This document shows, one piece after another, positions 44,139 through 52,267 of a stretch of DNA of 64,000 bases. The DNA is taken from contig NZ_QWGB01000005.1 in the NCBI RefSeq assembly GCF_003576345.1, positions 1-64,000 of the forward strand. The letters run 5' to 3'. The DNA is from Henriciella barbarensis. Lineage in GTDB: Bacteria; Pseudomonadota; Alphaproteobacteria; Caulobacterales; Hyphomonadaceae. Every line of letters begins with the position of its first letter. The first letter of the stretch is position 1. A program made the translations under genes and the position numbers. The notes under the pieces are model-generated. The model did no database searches and had not been told where the DNA came from. It saw only the letters and a list, made by a program, of their open reading frames with translations.

Positions 44139-44156
44139 TAGTTTCATTTGCAACTA
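44139..44156. promoter_or_regulatory. Palindromic operator candidate for the MarR regulator
   Basis: TAGTT-N8-AACTA lies between the divergent hpd and marR starts (37 bp from hpd, 41 bp from marR) in an AT-rich stretch. Its size and place suit a MarR-dimer site controlling both genes. Confidence 0.5.
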
Positions 44157-44196
44157 AATCAAGTTAACTCGCGCAAAGGTAGGACCTCGCCAGATC

Positions 44197-44676
44197 ATGA
44201 ATGACGATGCCGGTGACAAGCTTCGCCTCGACAACTTCCTGCCTTACAGGCTCTCAGTGCTTTCCAATGCGGTCTCGCGGAAGATCGCCGACATGTATGA
44301 GCGCGAGTTCGATATCTCGATCTGGCAATGGCGCATCCTGGCGGTCCTTGGCGAGAGTGACGGGATTACCTCTACTGAGGTCGCCGCACGCACACTGATG
44401 GACAAGCCGGCGGTGAGCCGGGCCACGGCGAGCCTGATCGACCGGGGGCTGGTGACGCGGACCTCGGATGTTGCCGACAGGCGCAAGTCGGCGCTCGGCC
44501 TCTCTACGGCAGGGCGGGAGGTCTACAATGCTGTCATTCCGCGGGCACTGGCGTATGAGCAGGAACTGCTGGCAGCCCTTAGCCCGGAAGATGCAGAGGC
44601 GCTTCACGGCTTGCTAACCCGTCTGGCGCAAATAGCGTCACCAGAGCGAGACCTTTGGGACATGCGCGAGGGCTGA
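44197..44676 (+). CDS. MarR-family transcriptional regulator
   Basis: A 159-aa winged-helix regulator. The DNA-reading part is SDGITSTEVAARTLMDKPAVSRATASLIDRGLVTR (in part AVSRATASLIDRGLV), and the wing is TSDVADRRKSALGLST with the DRR motif. It is divergent from hpd and probably represses that operon until an aromatic intermediate binds. The direct ligand is unknown. Confidence 0.88.
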   Translation: MNDDAGDKLRLDNFLPYRLSVLSNAVSRKIADMYEREFDISIWQWRILAVLGESDGITSTEVAARTLMDKPAVSRATASLIDRGLVTRTSDVADRRKSALGLSTAGREVYNAVIPRALAYEQELLAALSPEDAEALHGLLTRLAQIASPERDLWDMREG

Positions 44677-44720
44677 AGCCGCTGAGGCCGCCTCATCCAG
44701 TGACGGCAATGGGGGAATTG

Positions 44721-45794
44721 ATGTCGAAATTCATGACGCTTGAGGATCACTTCGCGCGCCTTCACCCTGTCCGCCCGGAGCATGATGCCGCCCGCCTCCT
44801 CTGGCAGGATCGTCTCGCGCCCGAACTGACGACGATGGAAGAAGAGCGCAAGGCCGTCATCAAGCGGGCGACCATGCACACGGTTGCAACAGCGGCCTTC
44901 ATTGTTGCGCTGGTCTTTGCGGCCATTATCGCCTTCGGGTTTGAAGCGATTTTCCCATTCGGGATCTTTGCCGGGATCGTCGGCATCTTCATCGCCTGCG
45001 CAGCCGTGTGGATGCCGGTCTTCAGCATGAAATCGCAGACCAAGCAGCTCGTCGTGGGTGCGGCGTGCGAACCGTTCGGCTTTACCTACAGCACGCTGCA
45101 CCAGGACTTGTCTGGCGTCAGCAGCCTGCGCAGCCTTGGCTCATGGGTAAATGCAAACAAGTCGGCGGTCTTTTCGAAGGGCAATGAACCGCCCACGCCC
45201 GCCTTCGAACGGCTGAAAACGGTTGGCCTCATGCCGAGCTATGACTCGCGCAAGTTCGAAGACCTGATCGAAGGGGTACGCGCCGACGCCGCCTTTACCA
45301 TGGTTGAATGCAAGCTCACCGAGCAGCAGGGATCGGGCAAGAACCGGCGCACGGTGACCAAATTCCAGGGCCTGCTGCTCAATATCGAATATCCAGAACG
45401 CTTCCTCGGGCGCACATTGCTGGCCCGCGATGGCTGGTGGAGCTGGGGCCGGAAGAATGGCATGCAGCAGGTCCAGCTGGTATCGAAAGAGCTCGAAGAC
45501 GCCTTTACAGTCTATTCGACAGACCAGGTGGAGGCGCGCACCCTGCTGACGCCTGACCGGATGGAACGGCTGATCGCACTGGAGCGCCATTTCAAGGGCT
45601 CAAAACTCCGCGGCGTGTTCGAGGAAGGCCATCTGACGATCGCGCTCGAAGCCGACAACCAGTTCGAAGCCGGCTCTATCTTCAAACCGCTCATCGACCC
45701 GGCGCGCTATGTCGAAACGCTGACTGAAATCGGCCTGATCTGCGACCTGATCGACGGCTTCCTGACGCGCGACTGGTACAAGGACAAGATCTGA
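44721..45794 (+). CDS. DUF3137-family membrane protein
   Basis: A 357-aa protein. Two adjacent hydrophobic helices (about 55-100: TVATAAFIVALVFAAIIAFG and FPFGIFAGIVGIFIACAAVW) are followed by a soluble region with the DUF3137 pattern (TMVECKLTEQQGSGKNRRTV, FQGLLLNIEYPERFLGRTLL, FEEGHLTIALEADNQFEAGS). The ATG at 44721 has GGGGGAA upstream. The family is common in bacteria and uncharacterised. It lies 44 bp behind the marR gene and may be cotranscribed with it. Confidence 0.75.
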   Translation: MSKFMTLEDHFARLHPVRPEHDAARLLWQDRLAPELTTMEEERKAVIKRATMHTVATAAFIVALVFAAIIAFGFEAIFPFGIFAGIVGIFIACAAVWMPVFSMKSQTKQLVVGAACEPFGFTYSTLHQDLSGVSSLRSLGSWVNANKSAVFSKGNEPPTPAFERLKTVGLMPSYDSRKFEDLIEGVRADAAFTMVECKLTEQQGSGKNRRTVTKFQGLLLNIEYPERFLGRTLLARDGWWSWGRKNGMQQVQLVSKELEDAFTVYSTDQVEARTLLTPDRMERLIALERHFKGSKLRGVFEEGHLTIALEADNQFEAGSIFKPLIDPARYVETLTEIGLICDLIDGFLTRDWYKDKI

Positions 45795-45874
45795 GCGCGG
45801 CCCGCCCCAGCACCTGGCTGCGCATGCATGACCAGTTTAGTTGAAATTTAAAACATGCCACAAAGGCAATATTG

Positions 45875-47452
45875 ATGCTGTTCTGGCAGGAATGCTCTCA
45901 GTTGCATGAGACCGAGGCCATGGCTGAAGGACTATCCAGACTGGCCGAACCGGCCAACAGCAATCGACCTGATGAAGCGGCTCACCTCGTTTCGACGGCG
46001 ACGACGTCACCGGCTGATCTATCGGCAGGGGCGCGGCGCATCCAGCAACGCCACCACCCGATCAATCGCGAACTGCTGCGCGCCGCCCTCAGCATCGTCG
46101 ATTTTGCAGGCGCCGCCTTCATCGCCTGGTTCACGCTTTACCTCACCGGTCACAGCGTTCTCTACTCGCCCGTCAATCTGGTCCTGCCATTTGCCCTCAT
46201 GCCGTTTGCGTTGCGCTGGGGCCTGAAGGCGAGCCAGTCCTATACGCTGTCCTATGCCCGGCCAGTGACCGAGCACATGATCCGCGCATCGATTGGCGCG
46301 GGGTATGGTCTGGCAGCACTCTGTGCAGCCACTGCCCTACTTTATGGTGAGGCGCATACGCGCTGGGTTATGGGGTCTGCTTACCTCACCTTTTGCGCAA
46401 GCATCGGCATCCACGCCCACTTCATCGTCCTGTTCAAGGTTCTGACCCGTAACGGCGCTCTTTCGGAGAATGTCGTGCTGGTTGGGGCGACGCCGAATGC
46501 GCAGCGCTTGCTGTCGCGCAATGACGAAACGCGCGAGCTGAATATTGTCGGCGTCTTTGATGACCGCCTGTCGCGTGCGCCGAAGTCCATGGCGGGTGTA
46601 CCCGTGCTCGGACGGCTGGACGATCTGATGAACTGGGACCGCCTGCCCGAAATTGATCGTATTGTCGTGACCGTAACATCGGATGCGCGCCACCGTGTCC
46701 GTGAGCTTATTGACCGTCTGCGTGTGCTGCCGCAGCGTGTCGTCCTCCTGCTAGACCTTGAAGGGTTCGACCCAGAAACCGAAAGCCTTGCCGAGATTGC
46801 AAGGTCGCCCGCCGCCTATGTTTCCGGCGCACCGGACGACAACCGCCGCGCAACCGTCAAGCGCGCCGCGGATATCGTGTTTGCGAGCCTCATGCTGGTC
46901 GCATTCAGCCCGATCCTGCTCATCACAGCCATTTCCGTCAAACTGGAGAGCCCGGGGCCGATCCTGTTCCGTCAGCGTCGCCAGGGCTTCAACAATCAGG
47001 TCATTCGCGTCTGGAAATTCCGCTCCATGCGCCACGACCCGGACGCCGAAGAGAAGATGGCCCAGCAGACGCTGAGTGATGACGAGCGGGTGACGCGTGT
47101 CGGCAAGCTTATTCGCGCCACCTCCCTCGATGAGCTGCCGCAGCTGATTAACGTGCTGCGCGGCGAGATGTCGATTGTCGGTCCACGTCCGCACGCGATC
47201 GGCATGACGGCCGAGAATGACGAAGTTCAGGGCATTGTTGGCGACTATGCGCACCGCCACCGGGTCAAGCCGGGCATTACAGGCTGGGCCCAGGTCAATG
47301 GTTCTCGCGGCCCCGTTCATACGCGCGAGGAAGTGCGCGAACGCATCCGCCTCGATATGGAATATGTGAACCGCGCCTCTTTCTGGTTTGACGTGTTCAT
47401 AATGGTCATCACCGCGCCATGCCTGCTCGGCGACTTCAAGCGCCAGCGCTAG
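45875..47452 (+). CDS. hfsE: Undecaprenyl-phosphate sugar phosphotransferase (holdfast HfsE/WcaJ type)
   Basis: A 525-aa polyisoprenyl-phosphate hexose-1-phosphate transferase that starts glycan assembly on the undecaprenyl carrier. It has several N-terminal membrane helices (about 65-190), a Rossmann CoA-binding-like domain (NVVLVGATPNAQRLL) and the C-terminal bacterial sugar transferase domain: KRAADIVFASLMLVAFSPIL, ESPGPILFRQRRQG, WKFRSMR, and the end GEMSIVGPRPHA plus KPGITGWAQVNG. The start is uncertain; ATG at 45920 is also possible. It is followed by two glycosyltransferases and a deacetylase, the set found in holdfast loci. Confidence 0.85.
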   Translation: MLFWQECSQLHETEAMAEGLSRLAEPANSNRPDEAAHLVSTATTSPADLSAGARRIQQRHHPINRELLRAALSIVDFAGAAFIAWFTLYLTGHSVLYSPVNLVLPFALMPFALRWGLKASQSYTLSYARPVTEHMIRASIGAGYGLAALCAATALLYGEAHTRWVMGSAYLTFCASIGIHAHFIVLFKVLTRNGALSENVVLVGATPNAQRLLSRNDETRELNIVGVFDDRLSRAPKSMAGVPVLGRLDDLMNWDRLPEIDRIVVTVTSDARHRVRELIDRLRVLPQRVVLLLDLEGFDPETESLAEIARSPAAYVSGAPDDNRRATVKRAADIVFASLMLVAFSPILLITAISVKLESPGPILFRQRRQGFNNQVIRVWKFRSMRHDPDAEEKMAQQTLSDDERVTRVGKLIRATSLDELPQLINVLRGEMSIVGPRPHAIGMTAENDEVQGIVGDYAHRHRVKPGITGWAQVNGSRGPVHTREEVRERIRLDMEYVNRASFWFDVFIMVITAPCLLGDFKRQR

Positions 47453-47453
47453 C

Positions 47454-48437
47454 ATGACAGGTCAAGATGCCATGCGTGCGGCGGGGGAGCACACCAGAAA
47501 AGCGGACGCCGTCAAAGGCGAAGCACACTGGTCGAACGGCAAGCCAGGCAATAGCGCGATCACGGTTTGCGTTCCCTGCTACCGCGATGATGTTTCGGCG
47601 CTGGTCGCCAACCTCTCACAGGCGGAAGGCGCCGCGCGTGCCGCAGTGCTGATCTACGACGATGGGAGCGCAGACCCGCAGCTGACCGCCAGACTGAAAA
47701 CCTTTCTGGAGGCCTATCCGGGACCAGCACGCTTGGTGACGGCCTCCGACAACCAGGGCCGCGCCCACGCGAGAAACCGGTTGCACGACGTTTGCGAAAG
47801 CGACTGGATCCTTTTTCTCGATGCCGACATGAAACCGGATGATGCCAGATTTCTGGCGCGCTATCTGGCGGCTGTCGAAGAGTGCGAGGGCCCTGCCCTG
47901 ATCGCCGGTGGTTTCAGTCTCCAGCATGCTGAGGTCAGCGCGCAAACGCGGCTTCATGCGGCCCAGTCGCTTGCCTCCGAATGCCTTGATGCGGTCGCGC
48001 GGCGCAAGGAACCCGGGCGCTATGTCTTTACCTCGAACATCCTCGTTCACCGCCGCGTGCTGTCAGAGGTGCCTTTCGATGACGGCTTCAAGGGTTGGGG
48101 CTGGGAGGATGTCGACTGGGGTCTCAATGTCGCGAAAGCCTATCCTGTCCACCACATCGACAATACCGCCACGCATCTCGGGCTGGACGAGACAGATACT
48201 TTGCTTCGTAAATTTGGCAGTTCGGCACAAAACTTTGCGCGGTTGGCGAGGCGCCATCCGGACGCCGTCCAATCGATGCCGCTATACCAAATAGCCCATA
48301 AATTCAGAAACTTACCGGCCCGCACTTTATTCATGGGCCTTGCACGCTTCGGCGCGCGATCAGCCACACTCCCCGATGGCCTGCGGCTTGCATGCTTGAA
48401 GACCTATCGGGCGCTGGCATATTCGAGGGAGATATAA
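47454..48437 (+). CDS. Glycosyltransferase family 2 (holdfast-type)
   Basis: A 327-aa GT-A enzyme. Nucleotide-sugar and metal motifs are VCVPCYRDD at the start, LIYDDGSADP, and the DxD-like LFLDADMKPDD. The acceptor-side signature GWGWEDVDWGLNV contains the ED motif common in chain-adding GT2s. It starts two bases after the hfsE stop and ends by sharing TAATG with the deacetylase gene. It probably adds a sugar to the holdfast repeat, like HfsJ, HfsG or HfsL; which one cannot be told. Confidence 0.83.
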   Translation: MTGQDAMRAAGEHTRKADAVKGEAHWSNGKPGNSAITVCVPCYRDDVSALVANLSQAEGAARAAVLIYDDGSADPQLTARLKTFLEAYPGPARLVTASDNQGRAHARNRLHDVCESDWILFLDADMKPDDARFLARYLAAVEECEGPALIAGGFSLQHAEVSAQTRLHAAQSLASECLDAVARRKEPGRYVFTSNILVHRRVLSEVPFDDGFKGWGWEDVDWGLNVAKAYPVHHIDNTATHLGLDETDTLLRKFGSSAQNFARLARRHPDAVQSMPLYQIAHKFRNLPARTLFMGLARFGARSATLPDGLRLACLKTYRALAYSREI

Positions 48438-49222
48438 TGACCGCAGCCACGCTTTCAGCCTACCAGCCATCGGACTCGCTTGTGGCGAAATTCCGCCGGC
48501 GTGCCGCACGCTGGCACCGCGCGCGTCCGCTTGGCGCGACGCCGCGCCGTACCCGTATCTGCTTCACGTTCGACGATTTCCCGAAATCCGCCGCCGACAC
48601 CGGCGCAGAGATCCTGGACGAAGTAGGCGCAAAGGGTTGCTACTATGCCTGTACGGGCATGGCAGGCACGCACAACCATCTTGGCGACCTGTTCGACGAG
48701 CGTGACCTGAAAGCGCTAACCGCCGCCGGTCACGAAATCGGGGCGCATACACAGACGCATCTGGACTGCAGCCAGGCGCCTGCATCCATCGTACTGGCTG
48801 ATATTGATGCAAATCTGCGCAATCTTGTCTCAATGGGACACAATGAGATTGTCCGCCAGTTCGCATGGCCGTATGGCGAAACCCGCGCCGATCTTAAGCC
48901 GCGCCTCGCCACACGCTTTGACGCCGTTCGCGGCATTCATGCTGGCGTGAACTCCAAAGGGTCTGACCTGATGCAACTGACCGCGCTGGAACTTCAAGCT
49001 GACGAGAGCAGCATTGAGCGCGCCGCAGCCGCGATCGAGGCGTCAGCTCACAACCCGTCCTGGATTTTCGTCTTCACTCATGATGTCCGCAATAACCATA
49101 GTCGCTGGGGCACCTCTCCTGAACAGTTCCGCCGGATCGTGCGGCTCGCCCGCGATACCGGTGCGCGCCTTCAGACACCGTCCGATGCACTGGATGCCAT
49201 CATAGCCCGGGACAAAAATTGA
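48437..49222 (+). CDS. hfsH: Polysaccharide deacetylase (holdfast HfsH type)
   Basis: A 261-aa NodB-fold deacetylase that removes acetyl groups from N-acetylhexosamines of the growing glycan. The metal/catalytic motifs are FTFDDFPKS (Asp pair) and the H-x3-H in HTQTHLDCS; a later motif is RQFAWPYGETR. No signal peptide is seen, so it acts in the cytoplasm as HfsH does. The ATG at 48437 is used because it shares TAATG with the preceding stop; the frame is open to 48392. Confidence 0.85.
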   Translation: MTAATLSAYQPSDSLVAKFRRRAARWHRARPLGATPRRTRICFTFDDFPKSAADTGAEILDEVGAKGCYYACTGMAGTHNHLGDLFDERDLKALTAAGHEIGAHTQTHLDCSQAPASIVLADIDANLRNLVSMGHNEIVRQFAWPYGETRADLKPRLATRFDAVRGIHAGVNSKGSDLMQLTALELQADESSIERAAAAIEASAHNPSWIFVFTHDVRNNHSRWGTSPEQFRRIVRLARDTGARLQTPSDALDAIIARDKN

Positions 49223-50253
49223 CCGGCGATGTCCTCACTGTTGTCATACCGACCTATAATCGGCCGGATAGTCTGCGACGGGCCATGGAGAGCCTGTTCT
49301 GGCAGGGCGAAGCGCGCTCTGGCCTCAGGCTGATCGTCGCCGATAATTCGGTCGACGCGTCTGCCCGCCTGACCTTCGATACGCTTGCCGAGAAAGCGCC
49401 AGACACAATTACGCTAACCTATCTGCACGTTCCGGAAGCCGGCGTCGCCAATGCGCGCAATGCCGCGATGAAAGAACTCGAAACTCCGCTTATTGCCTTT
49501 CTGGATGATGACCAGGCCGCGCCAACTCACTGGATTGAAGAGCTTCTCGCGGCCTACAAGACCTTCGGCGCTGCCGTAACATTCGGCCCTGTCCAGACGG
49601 TGCTGCCTGACGATATCACCAAGCATCGCGCCTATTATGAAAATTTCTTTGCGCGCGAACCCAACATCTCGCCCGGCTATATCGAGAAACCGTTCGGGTG
49701 TGGCAATTGCCTGATCGATGCGCGGCAGGTGCCGACGAAGGGACCGTGGTTCGACACGCGAATGAACGAAGTTGGCGGCGAGGACGATCTTCTTTTCCAG
49801 AGGATACGCGCAAACAGGGGCAAGTTTGCCTGGGCGCCGAATGCGCCGGTTTTCGAATACCCGCTACGCCAGCGCATTTCCCTGTCATACACGCTGCGGC
49901 GCGCATTCGCTTATGGGCAAGGTCCCGTCACGTTGGCTCGCAAACGTCAGCCACCCCGCTACGATTTGTTGCTGTTCTGGGTCATTATTGGCGGTGGAAA
50001 GTTCGCCCTGCATTCACTGCGCTGGCTTGTCCTTCGCCTGATTGGCAACAGGAATCGGGCTTTTGAGGCCGATCAGGCCGTGCGGGGCCTTGGCAAGATT
50101 TTATTCTGGGTGAAGCTACGCTTTTATGGCACCTCGACGGTCACCCAATTCAGCGATCAACCTGGTGCCTCATCTGCTACGGGCGAGCCCGCTCCCGCTG
50201 TTCATGACACCCGCCCCGGCATGACCGGGCGCGACAGTCTTGCGCGGCGTTGA
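49219..50253 (+). CDS. Glycosyltransferase family 2 (holdfast-type)
   Basis: A 344-aa GT2 enzyme. It opens TVVIPTYNRPDSLRRAME, then VADNSVDASARL, the DxD region LIAFLDDDQAAPTHWI, and MNEVGGEDDLLFQRI with the ED catalytic motif. The start is TTG at 49219, overlapping the deacetylase stop (TTGA). The last ~30 residues are low-complexity and overlap the convergent Wzy gene by 84 bp. It probably transfers a sugar onto the lipid-linked holdfast intermediate. Confidence 0.8.
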   Translation: MTGDVLTVVIPTYNRPDSLRRAMESLFWQGEARSGLRLIVADNSVDASARLTFDTLAEKAPDTITLTYLHVPEAGVANARNAAMKELETPLIAFLDDDQAAPTHWIEELLAAYKTFGAAVTFGPVQTVLPDDITKHRAYYENFFAREPNISPGYIEKPFGCGNCLIDARQVPTKGPWFDTRMNEVGGEDDLLFQRIRANRGKFAWAPNAPVFEYPLRQRISLSYTLRRAFAYGQGPVTLARKRQPPRYDLLLFWVIIGGGKFALHSLRWLVLRLIGNRNRAFEADQAVRGLGKILFWVKLRFYGTSTVTQFSDQPGASSATGEPAPAVHDTRPGMTGRDSLARR

Positions 50254-51519
50254 ATTCGGAACGTAGGCAGGCCGCTGCAGGCTGATTGCCGTTTTTGCTG
50301 CGATCGCGACATAGGTTACCCAGATAATTGAGTTCTGCTGCAGGGCATTGCTCTCTGACAGGCTGAAAAGCAGGAACTGTCCGGCGACACCAAGCGCAAA
50401 TATGCCTAGCCAGTTGTCGATGGACAGCCAGGCCGCCCGCGCGACGAACAGTACATAGTTCGCCATGAGAAGCCCCAGCCCGATCAGGCCGACGCTCAAA
50501 GCCGTTTCGAGCCAGCCATTGTGAGCCGTGGGCACGAGCCATTCCGTTGCCGAGCGCACGCGATGGGCCGGCATTGAATCAAGTTGCCAGAACGCGCCGT
50601 ACCCATACCCAAGCTGTGGGCGATCCGCGATCGCACCGGCGAGAACGCTCCAGATATCGGTACGTCCCGTCAGTGTGGCGTCACGCCCTAGCAGGTTGAG
50701 AACGATGCCGGGTTCAATGATCATGATGGCGGCGAAGGCAGAGGATAGGACAATGCCGGTCCAGAGACCCGAGATGGTTATGGCCGTCCCCTTGCGGCTG
50801 ATCCAGCCCGCGAAAAGTATGCCAAAGCCCAGCATCAGACCGAGCAGAGCCGTCTTCGATGTGGAGGCCACAACCAGTCCGCTGCAGAGCAAGACGGCAA
50901 AGCCCCAGACCGAACGCCACGGCCGGTCCAGAATGAACAGGAAGGCGCACAGGAATGCGGCGCGTGCCATATGACCACCCAGCGTATTCTTCTCCCACCA
51001 GAGCCCCTTCCAGGCGCCTGGGTGAATTTCACTCATGATCGCAAAGCCCGGCGCGACAATAACGGCGCCGAGGGAAACGATCGCCATGAACAGCCACATG
51101 GCGCCCATAAGGCGCAGGAGCGTACGCCAGTCATAGCGCGCGGCGAGATAGAAGCCTGCAAGGCTGGTGGCGACGACGGCAATCGAGCGGCGCTGCGTCA
51201 AAGCCGGATCAAGCGACCAGAGAAAGGAAGCCGCGGTCACTGCCAGTAGCAGAATCAGAAAAGGCATCCGTACCGCAAGCGATACCATTGACCTCACCTT
51301 CCAGAGACAGCCTATCGCCACAAGCCCATAGACCGGAAGCCAGAGCAGGCGCAGGAAGGCGCTGCTGTCTGTGTCGTATTCAGACGCAAAAAGCCGAGGC
51401 AGGAGGCCTTCGCTGAAGAGGACGAGGCAGATGAAAGCCAGTCCCAGCTCTACCGCCAGTATGACAGTCTGCGTCAGCGAGCGCTGACTATCCTGCAAGC
51501 CGGTCGGCGAAACTGGCAT
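50170..51519 (-). CDS. O-antigen ligase/Wzy-type polysaccharide polymerase (holdfast HfsC/HfsI type)
   Basis: A 449-aa integral membrane protein with about ten to twelve hydrophobic helices (for example VILAVELGLAFICLVLFSEG, FLILLLAVTAASFLWSL, LGLLMANYVLFVARAAW). A large periplasmic loop contains YGYGAFWQLD and TAHNGWLETALSVG, with the His of the Wzy_C family. It joins glycan repeat units in the periplasm. Its start overlaps the hfsB stop by 32 bp, and its end runs 84 bp into the convergent GT2 gene. Confidence 0.83.
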   Translation of the reverse strand: MPVSPTGLQDSQRSLTQTVILAVELGLAFICLVLFSEGLLPRLFASEYDTDSSAFLRLLWLPVYGLVAIGCLWKVRSMVSLAVRMPFLILLLAVTAASFLWSLDPALTQRRSIAVVATSLAGFYLAARYDWRTLLRLMGAMWLFMAIVSLGAVIVAPGFAIMSEIHPGAWKGLWWEKNTLGGHMARAAFLCAFLFILDRPWRSVWGFAVLLCSGLVVASTSKTALLGLMLGFGILFAGWISRKGTAITISGLWTGIVLSSAFAAIMIIEPGIVLNLLGRDATLTGRTDIWSVLAGAIADRPQLGYGYGAFWQLDSMPAHRVRSATEWLVPTAHNGWLETALSVGLIGLGLLMANYVLFVARAAWLSIDNWLGIFALGVAGQFLLFSLSESNALQQNSIIWVTYVAIAAKTAISLQRPAYVPNSTPRKTVAPGHAGAGVMNSGSGLARSR

Positions 51520-52198
51520 CGGATCCGATCCTGTTCATGACAACACCGGCGACGTGTCCGCCGTGCGCTTCAATCGCCTCGCGCAGGCCCATGACCTCAT
51601 CGGCGCCAGTTGAGTCCGCCTCGAGAACGATAAAGACCCCATCCATCTGTCCAGCCACGGCAAGCCCGGCTTGCGAGCGCGCCAGCGAAGGTGCATCGAC
51701 GATTACGAGGCCTGCGGCGCGCCGCACCTGCTGCCACCAGTCCGGGCGGGCGCGAAGCTGTACGCGCTGGCCTCTGCGGACACCTTCGTTTCGAAAACGT
51801 GTCACGAAAAGACGCGAGCCCTGAATAGGGTGTACGGAAAGCAGGCCCTTCTGCTGGCTTTCCTGACGTCCGCCGGACAAGGTCGGGGTCACCGAATAGA
51901 TCGGGGCTGTACGAAGCGATCCATCAAAGGCGCGCCCCGGTTTTCCGACGTCGCGGGCAAAGCCCTTCTGGAATGACCTGAACATTGCATTCTGCCGCAG
52001 GCCAAGATCTATGAGCCATGTCGGACGCGACGACTGGGCCGCGCAGCGAAGCGCGACCGATGCGGCAACGCTGCTGGTGCCTTCTTCCTGTCTGGCAGAC
52101 ATGAACATGACGCAGCGGGCACCCGTTTCCGGCGACACCCGCGCGACGGCCTTGCAGACCGGGTCCATCTTTCTGCGCAAATCTTTCATAGCGTCCAA
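51488..52198 (-). CDS. hfsB: HfsB-like degenerate BY-kinase/CpsD-fold protein
   Basis: A 236-aa P-loop-fold protein of the CpsD/CapB/ExoP-C group, the cytoplasmic partner of a Wzz protein. The start of the ATPase fold is CVMFMSARQEEGTSSVAASV, where the usual GEGKST is EEGTSS, so the Walker A lysine is missing. The Walker B-like strand AAGLVIVDAPSL is kept. No C-terminal tyrosine cluster is seen. This matches holdfast HfsB, a Wzz partner rather than a working kinase. It lies 69 bp behind hfsA. Confidence 0.78.
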   Translation of the reverse strand: MDAMKDLRRKMDPVCKAVARVSPETGARCVMFMSARQEEGTSSVAASVALRCAAQSSRPTWLIDLGLRQNAMFRSFQKGFARDVGKPGRAFDGSLRTAPIYSVTPTLSGGRQESQQKGLLSVHPIQGSRLFVTRFRNEGVRRGQRVQLRARPDWWQQVRRAAGLVIVDAPSLARSQAGLAVAGQMDGVFIVLEADSTGADEVMGLREAIEAHGGHVAGVVMNRIGSDASFADRLAG

Positions 52199-52267
52199 TT
52201 CCCTGTTGAATCGGGCCTATCATGCGGTTGGTTAACGGTTTTCTTAATGTTGAACGCGGCCGTACCG

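Noticed and set aside
46751-47455. Minus-strand 234-aa open frame
   Set aside because: It is antisense to the conserved sugar-transferase domain.
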